Positions 1 to 12,800 of a stretch of 64,000 nucleotides of DNA are shown here, one piece after another. This DNA is from Tribonema minus (taxonomy: Eukaryota > Sar > Xanthophyceae > Tribonematales > Tribonemataceae), in assembly GCA_017506865.1 (NCBI GenBank), contig JAFCMP010000080.1:62001-126000 (forward strand), given 5' to 3'. The position numbers and the translations under genes were made by a program. Each line of letters begins with the position of its first letter. The stretch's first letter is position 1. The notes under the pieces are model-generated. The model was not told the DNA's origin. It searched no databases and worked only from the letters and a program-made list of their open reading frames with translations.

Positions 1-275
1 TCTGTTGGAACGGCCCCTCCTTTACTGTTGCATGACATCAAAGCCCACCCAGTCGGTCGAATCCCTCGTCTACGCCAGCTGGCAGTGCCGTTGCAGTGGG
101 GTTAGGGCTAGGTTTAACTGACTGAGTACTGAGTACATGCGCACTTGCACATGTTCTTTTAAAAAAGTTTAAAGGCAGTCGACGCGGCGCAGCCTGTGCT
201 GTGATAGCAGCGGTCAACAAAGCATCGATTGAATGCTTGCACCTTCAACAGTTCATTAAATCAGAATAGAAGTAC

Positions 276-563
276 ATGAATCAGCCGAGCCCTGCCCTCC
301 CTCACACATCGTCCGAACCGCCTTTCTGCTTGGACTGCGCAGGCGGTGCGCTCGCTGGCAGCGCACCTGCTGGCAGGCGACGAAAGCGCCCGCTGACACC
401 TGCCCCTGGGCCACTGCCCCTGGAGAAGACCGGGCACTGGGTGACCCGGATCACGTTCGAGCAGCGACAGGCGCGTGAGCACGTAAAGAAGTCCCTGGAA
501 GACTACGAAGACCTTCCGGACGTCAATTTTTACGACGTAATGGATTGGCTAGCGTATGCGTAG
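276..563 (+). CDS. Possible 3'-terminal exon of an unidentified gene
   Basis: The open stretch has a low-complexity first half rich in Ala, Pro and Arg, then a charged, soluble-looking C-terminus from about residue 49 (EKTGHWVTRITFEQRQAREH) that ends with an acidic and aromatic tail around DYEDLPDVNFYDVMDWLAY and a TAG stop. This composition looks more protein-like than most frames nearby. It may be a short gene, or the last exon of a gene that starts left of the window. I do not recognise the family, and no matching copy exists beside the second ankyrin gene. The preceding 275 bases show no feature I can support. Confidence 0.28.
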   Translation: MNQPSPALPHTSSEPPFCLDCAGGALAGSAPAGRRRKRPLTPAPGPLPLEKTGHWVTRITFEQRQAREHVKKSLEDYEDLPDVNFYDVMDWLAYA

Positions 564-2034
564 GCTGCCCCCTGGCAGAGGGCGGTACCGTTGCGCTTGT
601 GCTTCCTTGAGGGTATATGTGCATACGCAGCTCTGTTTGTGAGCCGACACAACAAGCTGACAACATGGTATTGAAGGGGTGTGATGATTGGCCATACGAT
701 GCGCACAATGTTGTACAGGCAAATGTTAATATGCGAAGGGCGATAAGATGGGCGTCAGGTAAATGATTCAGAAATATGCACGTGCAAATTTAACGAGATT
801 GTTATTTAAAAGCTCCTCCGTCACTGCTGTCAGCACCAACATCTTTGTATATTGCTCTCATGCTGCACCGTGCCTTGTTGCATGGCATGTATGCCACATG
901 AGTCTCACATTTCCGAGCCATGCTTGTCATGTTTCTTTGCTTTCCTTCAAAACTCAAGGACATTCTTGAAAGAACGTCTCCATCGGCAACTAATTTGTGC
1001 ATTTTGCTACCTCTTTGGTTGCTGCGCACTGCTCTGTGTAGTAGAAATGTACAGTATAAAGGGTACAGTAGTGGATATGCAACCTCAGAACGGTGATGTG
1101 GATCACTTGCAGTACGTGACATGATGTTTGGGGCGTCATACTTGAACATCCAGTTAAATGAATAATAAGTGTGTGTCTGCCTCTGGTTTCTCTGCAATAA
1201 GTCTCCGCGAGAAGGCGGATTGAGAAGGCAATCCGCAAGGACAATATCTTGGCCATGGGAGCTGCATCTGCGATCTTTCGTAATATTCTGTAGTCATGTG
1301 CTGCGACAGTACGCTTGCTTAAGAAAAGGAGTTTTGGCTCGCTTACGCAGGTTCAGCACAGTACTGGTCCTCCTTGGGCAAGTCAGCACAGTACTGATCA
1401 CGCAAGGACCGCAATACCAGAGGCCAGGTTTGCAGCGGATCTCTTATGTAGCGATGAATTCACTCACAGTGCTTCGACGAGTGTCGTTCAGAGTCCTACA
1501 ATCAGCCTGCTACCTACCGTATGAGGGAAAAAAGCAACGACTTTTTTTTTCCGGCGGAGGGGGAGAGCCGACACACAGATGCCAATTTAGAGTTAGGGCT
1601 ACTTAGGGTTAACACTTTGGCGCTGATCGCCAGAGCGTGATGGTGTTGATGTGCTAAGGGTGGCAGGACGGCTTAATGGCAATGCACATGTAATCCCGCA
1701 CCATGCGCATAATATGAGCTCAATGCAACAGAAAACATGAGGTGATGCACATGTTTCACATTCAAGCAAATGTTGAGGTGATGACCTGCTTTAAGCGCAA
1801 CTTACACAATGAGGCTGTGTCTGTTTCCGGGTCACTCGCCCCCCCATTCCTTCTGGAGGGGGGTGCTTTCTTGTACGTGCGTACGTACGTGGCCATGAAA
1901 CCGTTGGTTGGAAACTTCACCAACACGAGAGCCAGCAGCGGCAGACAGCAGCGACTGCAGCATCAGAGAGGTGAAGGCTTTAGTGAAAAGGAATCGCAGA
2001 TTAGAACTCACCGAGCAGCAACATCATCAGCCCC
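564..2034. other. Upstream region of ankyrin copy 1, conserved with copy 2
   Basis: No gene is called here. From about 700 onward this DNA matches, in reverse complement, the region 30,330-31,640 upstream of the second ankyrin copy, and its first part also matches 22,700-22,892. Small landmarks shared by both copies are a cgtacgtacgtac run near 1,877, a G/C-rich patch near 1,835 and an A/T run near 1,545. A 'cagcacagtactg' motif is repeated in tandem near 1,355-1,400. A TTAGGG-like block lies at 1,592-1,615. Frames open in this region change mainly at amino-acid-altering sites between the copies, so I do not call them genes. Confidence 0.5.
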
Positions 2035-4043
2035 ATGGAGCCCCCGCCGTACACACACACAGAGGCAGCCGAGCATGGAGACTTCACGCCCACTGCCAGT
2101 CCTGCCGCAGACAACCTCAACGATGCCTGCCTCGAAAACATATTCTCGCTGATGGGGCCAGGCCACTACATCTTTCTGAGCTGCTGCAAGCGCTGGCAGC
2201 AGGCCTACTGGCTCTCCGGACAGCTGAAGATGGAGACTGCAGTGCAGCACGTCGTCGCCGACCTGCCGCTTCTTCAGTGGGCAGTAAGCCCAAGCGGTGG
2301 GGGTGATACCATGAGCAAGGTCACCTGCGCTGAGGCGGCTCGAGGTGGCCAGCTCGACTCACTGCAGTGGCTACGAGAAGCTGGCTGCGGCTGGGACCGG
2401 CGCACGTGCACAGAGGCTGCAAGGACGGGGCACCTGACCATGTTGCAATGGGCTGCAGACGCCGGTGCTCCTATATGTAAGAACACGGCCATCAAAGACG
2501 CTGCCGGGCGGGAGCATCTGCGAGCAGTGCAGTGGCTGCATGTGCGCGGCTCCTTCTACGAATTCGCTTTGCACGAATCGGTGTCGGCGGCAGCAAAGGC
2601 AGGGCACCTGCACGTCCTTCGATGGTTGCGCAAAGTCTACCCGCTTAAGACACAGCACTGCAGGGAACTCATGCTCATCGCTGCGCGTGAAGGCTATCTG
2701 GCGATAGTTCACTGGCTGCATGCCAGGCGCAGCCCCTGGGACGAGACGACGTGTGCAGCAGCTGCCGAGGGCGGCCACCTGCATGTGCTGCAGTTCTTGC
2801 GCCACAACGGATGCCCCTGGGACGAAAGGACATGCAGCGCGGCTGCGGCCGGGGGACACTGGGACGTGCTGCTCTTTGCACGCGGCGGTGGTTGCCCCTG
2901 GGACGAGAGGACTGGCAGCGCGGCGGCGGCTGGGGGGCACCTGGACGTGCTGCTCTTGGCACGCGAAGATGGCTGCCCCTGGGACCAAGGAACATGCCAT
3001 GCGCCACTCTATTCCGGACATCTGGAGGTGCTGCTTTATGCCAGGGAGCAGGGCTGCGGATGGGCGGCGGACGGCATCTTGCCGCCTCTGCCAAAGGCAG
3101 GGGGTAGGGGTATCATCTGGGGCCACGTCCCAACGCTCGCAGTTGAAGGTGGGAACGTAGCAGCGCTCAAGTATGTCCTTGAAAACGGCTGCGCGTGGGG
3201 GTATGGCAAATACGGAATCGAGAGCGCATGCCTCAGAGCAGCAGAGAAGGGAGATATTGAGATGCTTGACTATCTCCTGGCTCAGGGCGCGCGTTGCGAT
3301 GTCGAAGAAATCAGCAAGCGGGGGATTCTTACAGAGCGGGAAATTAGAGCGCGTGGGATTATTACAAAGCGGGGACGTGAAGGGGGCAGATTGTGCAGGT
3401 GTCGATTGCAAAGTGGCTCCACGCAAGGGGTCAGGATGTGCAGCCACTGCTGGACATTGCCGCACTCTCGGGCGATGTGGGGCTGCTGCAGTGGAGCCAT
3501 TCGGTAGGCGCCGACTTAGACCTGCAGACACTAGTGCGTAGTGCAGTGTCGCACGGGCACTTCGAGGTCTTGGCGTGGATGCACACAGAAGGCCTTCTGC
3601 TGCGCGCGCACGACGGTCTTAGGCAGCACGCAACATTGTCCGCAGCGTCGCAAGGCCAACTTCGCGTATTGAAGTGGCTCAAGGCCTATGGCCTTTTGAC
3701 AGACGAGGACGTGTGCGTGACCGCAGCCAGGGCGGCTGAGATCGAGGTGCTAGAGTGGGCGCTTGAGAGCGGGTGGGCGTGGGACGACCGCATCTGCCTC
3801 ACATTGTTCACTAATGGCGGTGCAGGGTATGCGTATGACAACGTACCACAGAGGTTTAAGGAAGTCATATATTTGGCACAGACGCGAGGGTGCACCTGCC
3901 CCATCCATGAGCACTGCCCCATACCCAGAGAAGACCTTGAGGTGTCCGAGCCTGGTGTGATTTGGGAGTACGACTCCGACACAGTCCACGACCCCGAGTT
4001 CTTCCCGTGGTATCGCCGTTATGTGACGGAGGACGCGCCATGA
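2035..4043 (+). pseudogene. F-box-like ankyrin-repeat protein, copy 1 (frameshifted)
   Basis: Single-exon gene starting at the ATG in MEPPPYTHTEAAEHG; the same start is present in copy 2. Residues about 30-60 (NDACLENIFSLMGPGHYIFL then CCKRWQQAY) resemble an F-box-like N-terminus. About a dozen degenerate ankyrin repeats of the 'GCPWDERTCSAAAAGGHLDVL' type follow. The family usually acts as a protein-binding adaptor; a role in ubiquitin ligase recruitment is only inferred. The first frame stops at 3,507 with a nonsense tail, while the true continuation (VSIAKWLHARGQDVQPLLD through YRRYVTEDAP, stop 4,043) is in another frame. Comparison with copy 2 places a one-base loss in the G run at 3,382-3,386. 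Just before it, 3,312-3,375 holds an expanded imperfect repeat that copy 2 lacks. The frameshift could be real or a homopolymer error. Confidence 0.75.
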
Positions 4044-6883
4044 ACACCGACATCAGAACATAGCTGTTGAAGTTCCGCATACAGACTCGTGCGTGTTGGA
4101 AATGTAGCTCGTGTGTCATTCGCGTGCATCAGTGATCCAGGTTTTGCGTGCTGCTGCACAACGCTTTTCTGGTCATTGTTGGCGATGCCTCTTGCCCACA
4201 TTGCAGCACATGTTGCTACTTGCCATCATGCTGACCACAATTTGTCCGCATGCGCCGCTGTCAGAGAAAATCACATGCTCATCGTAGTACTTCTGCACTA
4301 GCCTATGCATGCAGCGTTGCGGTGTGACTGTGGTGCTCAAAGAGTTGACGCGCATGATTTCATGGAGCACACATTGCCGGCTAGCACCATGCCACCCGTA
4401 TGCTACAGCTTCAGAGATCACTTCTGCATGGTGTTCTGTAATTGTTGCGCATTGGTGACAGTGGAAGAGGCTCGATTTGGACACGTGCCGTTAAGTTGGC
4501 GCAACAACGCTCAGTTTGTGGTTATGGACTTGCATTCACACAGGCTAGGTGTCCTGTGTGGTCCTAGCATTTGCAACCTAGAAGTATGCTGCAGTCTACA
4601 CTGTGCGCCAAGAGCTTTGATACTAGTGCTGCATCGCAGCTCACCATTTGTGCTCCACATATGTGTACTGCGTTGCTGTTCACAAGTGACAGTCAGCGCC
4701 CGCAAGGTGAGCTGTGATTTGTGGAGCCACTGCAATAATTAGAACTGGACGGCTCATAACCTGGTGCCGCGGGCTCTGCCCATACTTTGAGGGCAGACAC
4801 AGCGGAACAAACTTGATGAAAAAATCATTTATGCTCAGAGCGCCAGCAAGTACAATGATGTATCCAATCACTCTGTATGTGACAGGATGTGCGCGCTACC
4901 GCAAAGTTCAAGTTGAAGTTATCGAGGGGATGCTCCAAGCGTGGTGGAAATGAAAGCGGTGCAGCAATTCACCAACTTTGGCACAACGCAGACATGCTTT
5001 CAGTGACGACAGATAACCGACAGATAATGTATTCAAGCAAAGCACAAAGCTGCACCAGCAGCCCTGCAGATGCACCCAGCTCACAATCTGCAGCATGCTG
5101 ACTGACACCCGCATATGCATGGCTGACGCCCACTCCTGCGACATTGCGCACTTGATGGTGTAGGGCGGCCTTCAGAGGCCAACAGCCTTGCAGCCTGCTG
5201 CTGCATTGCGCGCGTTGCACGCAAGTTTCAAATTTGGTCTCGTTGCTGCTGGGTCAGGAAGCAACACCCGAGGCACCGTATGAGCGACTTGTCAACCCCT
5301 CACGGCTTGCTCAACTCTGTGATTTGCAAGACCTGGCTGACGGGGGTGGCTTTCACTGACCGCGCACCGCCAAACCTCCCCTCCCTTTGCGTCGCCCCCC
5401 CCCCTCCTCCTGCCCGACTGCGCTTTTGCCGCCGTCGCCGCTGCCTCCGGTCTCTGCTTCGCCTGTAAACAAGAGCAGTAACAGGTTACTGCGTCACACT
5501 CAGCAGAGCTACAGGGGTTGAGGCGGTGTATGCAGTCAAGCCCCAAGAGTGCTGAAGCAAACTTAAACTTATTGAAGCCGGCTACATGTGAACATGCGGC
5601 AGGGTGTGCAGCGCCACACAAGGCCGGTGAGCGCGATGTGCTTCATCAGCCATTTGACACTTGCCCATGTCTACTCTCGCTGATTACTTGTTGGGGCATG
5701 CTGGGTGGGCAGGCTGTCTTTCAGCTCGTCGCCCTTCTTACAGTGCTCAGTGACATGACTGACCAGAGCAGCTTGCACCAAACCAGCAGCAAACAATCAC
5801 AGAGAGGAACAAAGCAATCTGCACAAACAAATGCGGTTGCCATCCAGGGTACTCTCCGCAGCGTGTGCGGGGTAGACTGGGTCATGACTGCGCGACTGGT
5901 GCGCCATTCGCGCCGGCATCACACAACATGTGTGTGTAAATTTAGCTCCTAAGCTGCACTTATCCTCTTTAAGTGTGTTGGTTGCACAAAGAGAAAGGGC
6001 CCTGGTCATCGCTCACCTGGCACATGAAGGCGGCGTGGCCATCGTATCCAGTCTGTCCACCATTCTTGCCTGCATCTTGATCAGGAGTCGCATCTCATCA
6101 TACGATGATCATTAGCCTTTGAACGCTGGCCGAGCCTCCGAGGTGCCCTGCAGCCTGCCCTCTCTTTTCTGGAAAAAAGCACTTGCAGCGCTTCTCAATG
6201 CCTGCCTATTGCAGGGCCTTGTCTGTGACAAAAGCTTCTCGGATGTTGCGCCTGGGTCCTGGCATCAGTCAGCTCTGCTTGCAGATGCTGCAACCATCTC
6301 CCAAAGTGCTTCTTGGGAGCCATGCTGGAGGACGTCCACAGCCAATCCTTCAACGCTCTTGGCGCTGACCTCCCTTACAAGCGAGGGATGGCAAACAGGG
6401 CGTTGGAGAGTCGATGAGATATGTGGCGTAAGCTCGAAGTAGGAATAAATGCCATGAAGGAACGCTGCCTGCCTGCTAGCGTATCTGGCTGAGAGGATGG
6501 CCTGCCGTCTCACACTGCCTGCTGCTATGCTCTGAGTTGAGGACTGAGGAAAAGCCCTCAGGCCAGGTTTTGTTTTTGATTCGCACCGAGCCAACTTCAA
6601 CTTTAACTTCTGAGTCTTCAGCGGCTCCGAGTCGTTCGGGGGAACATTCGGGGGGTTCTGTAACTGCGCGAGTAGCTCGTTCGAGAGGCGGTGCATGCAC
6701 GCTGCTGCTACCACAGAGATGCTGTGTTGCTGCTGACGAACCGCTTACACACAGCGACGTACGGCAGAGCCTTTGCGAAGAGCGAGAGACGAAAGCGTAG
6801 CGAGAGAGAGGACGGGAGTGGCGTAGACGGGAGGCAGTCGTGCTGTGCCCAGAAGCCTAGCTGCTGGCGCACAGCACATCACC
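4044..6883. other. Intergenic region before the actin-related gene
   Basis: I see no convincing gene. From about 4,970 the sequence matches the right arm in reverse complement (down from about 49,375), which sets the outer limit of the inverted duplication. Between 4,044 and 4,970 no counterpart was found. A C-rich patch lies at 5,393-5,410. The last 100 bases before the ATG at 6,884 are conserved in both arms and contain a 'gcgaagagcgagagacgaaagcg' stretch. These bases could be the 5' UTR or core promoter; no clear TATA box is visible. Confidence 0.45.
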
Positions 6884-9800
6884 ATGCCGGACTGGGATGC
6901 CGTGAAACTTAAAATGGACTCTGCCCCGAAAGGGGCTGCCAGCAAAGACCCCATTCTGCTGGTCAGGCATATGCGGGAGCTCATTGAGTTGGTAAGCGCA
7001 GTCTGTTCAATTCAAGCATGCTCCCTCCGCCCTACGCGTCATTTGCTTGCTGCAGACGCCGCCGATGTAGTGGTGCTCCCGTGAGCTCATTCTTGCTGTG
7101 GCATGCTGTCGATTCGATACAGGCGCTCGACGAGACTGCCGCGGGGATCGTCAAGAAGGCGACCAAAAAGACTGCCAGCAGCAGGTCAGTACATGGGCCG
7201 GCTTTTCCAGCATTATTTGATGATAGTGTTCGCTCTGGAGGCATCAATGTTTTGCACTTCTTACGCCTTCGCAATTGCGCCTTTGCTGGCCCACCCCACG
7301 ACGGTCGGCAGAAAGCAGCTACTACAGTTGGCGAGCCGACTGCGACTGCATCCAACGTCTCACTCAGCAGTGACCAAGCTCATGTCCCCACTGCGCATGC
7401 TTCTGACAGCAGTGGAGAGAAGGCGGATGCGGTTGCAGAGGAGACGGAGCAGCGCTTGGAGAAGGAGCTCGCGGAGAAGGACGCTGAGCTCGCAAAGAAG
7501 GACGCCGAGCTCGCGAAGAAGGATGCCGAGCTCGCAACGAAGGACGCCGAGCTCGCAAAGAAGGATGCCGAGCTGGAAGAGGCGAAGGCGGGGTATGTAC
7601 AGGTGAGCAGCATGGCCTTAATGGCCATTTGTGTCGATGTGCCTGGCATTGTCCTATGTGGCCATATATGCATGCTGTGTAGGCACTGCCACAATTAGGG
7701 AGGGCACGGCGTCGGCGGCCGAAGTGCTCGCTCACTGTCACATGAAGAAGCCTTCCGCGGCTTGGCGGCTTCACTGAGTACGCTTGCAGTAACTGTCACC
7801 GACCTCAATGCGGCAGGCCACCAGACGTGTGCACCTGTGCCGGTGTGAGCACATGCTTGTGTGCGACTCAAAAGGGTCAAACACCCCAATTCAAGTGCCG
7901 CAGCCGCAGCTCGCCAACGCGCTCGCTCCCAAGGTGGCACACGCGTGAACACATGCACCGCGTGGTCGCATACACCACGTGACGCAGTGCATCCTTCGGG
8001 ATTTCCAAGGCCTGCAGCTTCAAGACGTGGCCATCCACTGCGTGAGCATATCTGGTACTTGCTGGGAGAACAGCAGCTTTCATAGGCTCAACAGCTGCTG
8101 CAGCTGTCACGAGTTCTCTGCATGCTTCACCCCTCCCGCTCGTTGTGTTGTGGATGGCTGATGTCACTCACGCACGCTGTCTGTGCTCGCTCTGTCCTCT
8201 GCGCGTGCGAGCAGAGCAACGCGGGGCTGCAAGCGCGCAACGCGGAGCTGCAAGCGCGCAACGACGCCCTGTGCGCGAGCCAAGCGACGCTGCAGGCGGA
8301 CATGGCGGCCAAGACCAGCGAGCTAAACTTGGCGCGACAGGTTCGTTTGCCGAGCACTGTTGCTTTGTCTTGCGTTCTGCACGTCAGACAGCCTTATGTG
8401 ATATGTCATGTCACACTTCAGCCATGCTGTAGCTTTCAATTCTTGTACAGCTGCTTGTGCTCCCCCTCAATGCGGCGGTGGGGTCCCCCCCCAGCGCTCA
8501 GCTTCAATGTTCACAGTTGAAGTTGAAGTTATGGCTCGACTCACCCTCTCTCCCCTCGTTGTTACCTCGTTGTTGCTACACAGAGCAACGCTAAGCTGCT
8601 GGCGGAGAATGCCAAGCTCCGCAGTGACAATGAGGTGACGCAGGGGGAGGCCGCCACTGCGAGCCACAAGCTCAAGTTGGCCAACACCGAGGTGGCACGC
8701 CTCCGCCCGCTGACGACCGAGGTTACCAAGATGCAGCAGCAGGTGCGTGCATAGGGTTAGGGTGAGCTCCAGGGCTGTGACTTTCATTAGGGTTTGAGGC
8801 ATAAGTTGCGCCACAGCCTCACCTGAAACCTTGACTGTACCCATGTTGCTACTCCACAAGAATCGACTGCACGCGCAGGCGCAGTGCTTCCTGTGTGGGC
8901 GCGCAATGTCGTTTTTGGTGCGCCCCGCGCGCGCTTCTGTTGCGCTGTCACGTGTTTCACACCACGCTTCGCGTGCAGAAAGCAGCGCACTGCAGAGATA
9001 TTATGTACTGATGCCCCCTCGCATCCGTACACACACTGCATACATACACATATCCATGCAGCACACCGATTATCTACTTCAATCGCATGCCACTCCTACA
9101 GCGCACGGCCAGCATCCACCTCTCACTGACCCCGCCCCTTCTTGCGTGCTGCACCGCCACGTGTATGTACGTGTCACAGCTGACCCAGGTGACCGAGGCC
9201 TCCGCTGTTGAAGTTGCCAAGCTCGACAAAGCCATGGCCGTGCTGCAGGAGGACAGGGATGAGGCAGACAAAGAGAACCAAGCCGCGTTCGAGGTGCGTT
9301 TCGCCATGCGCACTCAATGAACCGGTGCACGTGTTCTTGCGTCATGTGTAGTCCCAGTATCATACTTCAACTTCAAGCCTGCCTTGCAGTTTGAGGCGCG
9401 CCCTTGCCATGCGGGCCTGAATGCATCGACACAATTGTCCCTTACATAATGCGTAGGGCAAATATGTGAGACATCAACTTCAAGCCTGGCTTGAAGACAA
9501 GCGACAGGACCAAGCACTAGACGAACCAAACCATCTCCAGTGCAGCCTCTCATCGCTGCACCAGCAGCTGCATGTGTTTGTCAGATGTTGTGATTTGGAA
9601 TGCGGTGAAAGTGCTATCAGAAAACAATCCTTCTTCAGTACTAATAATCACAGCACGGATGCACCTTGAGGCCAGTAGACCGCTTTGTGCCACCACATCC
9701 GTCCTTGCGCAACCTCCTTTTTTGCAGGCTGCACAGCCAGGATGTACGCCGCGCGCGTGAAATTTCCTGTGAACAATATTACAGGCTGCCTACAGGCCAT

Positions 9801-12800
9801 GGAGGACTGCAATCTGTTGCGGGCGCAAGCTCACCAGTGATTGAAGAACCACATTTTTTGCTCACCAGAATTGATGATCCATATTTTGGCAAGGTGACAA
9901 CAGCGCAACTGCGCACCTCAGCAGCTGTGATCCTGACCCCTAACCCTGACCTGTACCCCATTTATGAGCTGGCCCCGCTCGCAGCCCTGCTTCACACCAA
10001 GACTCCAACTCTGACCCTTACCCTAGACTGAGGCCTCTAACCCCCCCCACCCACCCCCCCACCCCCCCCCCTCCACCCGCGCTTTTCGCTGCTGCAGGCC
10101 TGGGAGAAGGCAGTCACCGAGCGCGACGCGGAGCTGCACAACCGCACGGACAGGATTGTGCAGCTGGAGCTCGACAACGCCGCCCTGCTGCAGAGGGTGA
10201 GTGTGTTGCATCTACCTACATACCTACCTATCTAGGTGCCGCATGTGGCGGCACTCATCACCGTATGCTTTTGCGCAGCTGGAGCTCGACAACGCGCCCT
10301 GCTGCAGAGGATGAGCGCGTGTATCTCGTTGGAGCGTATGGCAGTTACCTGCTCATTTACATCTTGACGTTGCGACATACTTTTACTTTAAGTACCTACC
10401 TACCTACACCCAACTATGTGGCAGCGCTCAGCACAATCGATCTATTACGATCGCACAGCACGCGCAACGTGCGCACGGAGGCGCGACAAACACTGTGCGC
10501 GACCCCGAGCGCCGCTCGGGTGATTGTCGACTGCCGGCAGCAATTTATGTTTGAGCAAAGCTGTAGTGGCATAGCGAAGGACACACTACACAGTTTCATC
10601 TCACTCGTCTTCCACGTAACGGCCAGCGCGCTCAAACCTGCTGCGGTAGCAAGGAACAGAGATACCCATTCAGGTTTATTGCTTGCCATAAAGCGGCCCA
10701 GCATGCACAAACGCCGCTCACAACGCCCCTGCGCATGTCGCTACTGTACTGCAGGTGCGTCAGCTCGAGGCCCTCCTGGGGAACGCCCACGAGTCCGACG
10801 CCGAGGGGGGCAGCGAGCAGGGCGACGACCACCACGAGGCGGAAGAAGTTGAAGTTGAGGAGCAACAGGTGAAGATAGAGGAGGAGGACGACGAGGATGA
10901 GGACGGAGAAGAGCTGGAGACCATCGTCGAAGAGACAGAGGTCAGTGCTCAGCTGTGTTCCTTGACGGCAGTGCTCAGGGGCTGTTCCCAGTGCTCTCAG
11001 CCGGTGACCTCAGTGCTAAACCGGTGACTCAGTGCTCGGCTGTTGGCGTGTCTGCCATGACCTCAGTGCTCAGCCGGTGACCTCAGTGCTCACTGATTGA
11101 CGTCAGCGTTCGCGTCCCTCTGCGCCATGACCTCAATGCTCGGCTGGTGTCCTGAGTGCTCAGCTGTTGGCGTCAGCGCTCATGTGTCTCTCTGCTGTGA
11201 CCTCAGTGCTCCACCGGTGATCTCATTGCTCAGCTGTTGGCGTCAGTGCTCAGTAGGTGACGTGACGTCATTGCTCAGCTTAGTGGCATGTACGTCGCTC
11301 GACGCTCGGCACATTACCATGCCCTCAGCGGCTCTCGCTCGCCCAGCTTCATTGCTCGCACCCAAAGCGCGCAGCGCCCGCATGTGTGCCACTCACGCTG
11401 CGGTGCAAGCCAGCCCGTTTCCTGCGCTACTCGCCCGCTGCCTACCACTAGCCATACTGCTGCGTCTGGTTTTAATTGGAGCCAGTTTATTCGTTGCACT
11501 TCTCAGGGCTGAGCACATCTCGCTGTCGCATTGACCCTCACCTCTCGCTACATGGAGTTTCGCGCACTGACACACTTCTCCTGTACCTGTGTAGCCCCCC
11601 CCCCCCCCCCCCCCCCCCAACACACACACGCGCATGCAGGACGAGGACCTTCTCCTTTCATGACATGGTTTCGCCCCCTTACACACTTCTCCTATACCTG
11701 CAACCCCCCCCCCCCCCCCCCCCCCGAAACACACACACATGCAGCTCTCATCACAAGGTTCCGCGCTCTGACACCTCTCCTGTACCTGCATACCCCCCCC
11801 CCCCCCCCCTCCCCCCCACGCACAGGAGGAGGAGGCCGCCTCGCGCCGTGCCTCGCTGCTTGCGGCGTCGCCACCCAAGGCGCCAGCGCTCAGCCTCGTT
11901 CCTGCCGCGCTCAGCGACACAGACGCCGCCAGCGACTCCGAGCACGGCAACGACGGCGATGATGACAACGGCGACCACGATAGCAACGCCGACGCCGCCG
12001 ACGACAACGACGCTATAGATGACAACTATGACCACGCTGGAGGTGTCGATGTCGGCGACATCTACGGCGAGGGTGATGATGACCATGACGACAACGCGGC
12101 AGAGGAGGAGGAAGAGGAGGAGCACGACGCGGCGTACTCGCCGGTCGGCCGCCTGGCTGAGCCGCGCTCGGTGCGTGCAGATTGTACAACATATGCTCTT
12201 TGTGCATTGCGCGTGCGTATATGGTGGCATGTGTATATGGTGGCATAGTGTGTGCCTAACCCTAACCCTTACCCTAGCCCATTGCCCGCTCCCTTCATCA
12301 TTCTTATTCATTGATTCATGTTGCCCTCCGCTCGCCACTACCTCTGTGACCACAATAACTCCACCCTTTGCCCGACTTCCCGACCGCCGTAGCCCAGCAG
12401 CAGCATGCGTCCATACTTCAAAGGATTTCCGTACTCTCCATTCATCTGCACGTCTGAGCACCCCCCTTCCCGTTCACCCATACCCCTGTAATCATCCACC
12501 CCCCCCCCCCCCTTACCCTTCCGCAATGCCGCAGCCTAGCAGCAGCATGCGCCGCACCGGCCGCGCCGCCGTGCGCGAGCGCCACCACCTGCGCGCCCCC
12601 AGCAACGTGCCGCTGGCCTACCACGGCGCCGAAGAGGAAGCCGCCGTCGCCGCTGTGGCGGAGGCGGGAGTGGCTGAGGCCCCCGCCGCCGCAGCAGCAG
12701 CGGTCGTGCCGGCTGCGGCTGCCTACGAAGACGGCCGCATGTTCCTGCTCGAGCTGGGCGACAGCAAGGTGAGAGCTTCGACCTTGAACGTGTATTGCAA

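Noticed and set aside
802..1197. Minus-strand frame (131 codons) that also exists upstream of ankyrin copy 2 (31,037-31,537)
   Set aside because: Most base differences between the two copies change amino acids and the ends differ. It behaves like duplicated non-coding DNA, and a competing frame on the other strand is equally well kept.
10941..11290. CRISPR-like array
   Set aside because: Repeat units vary in length and sequence with no constant repeat/spacer structure, and the locus is an intron of a eukaryotic gene.
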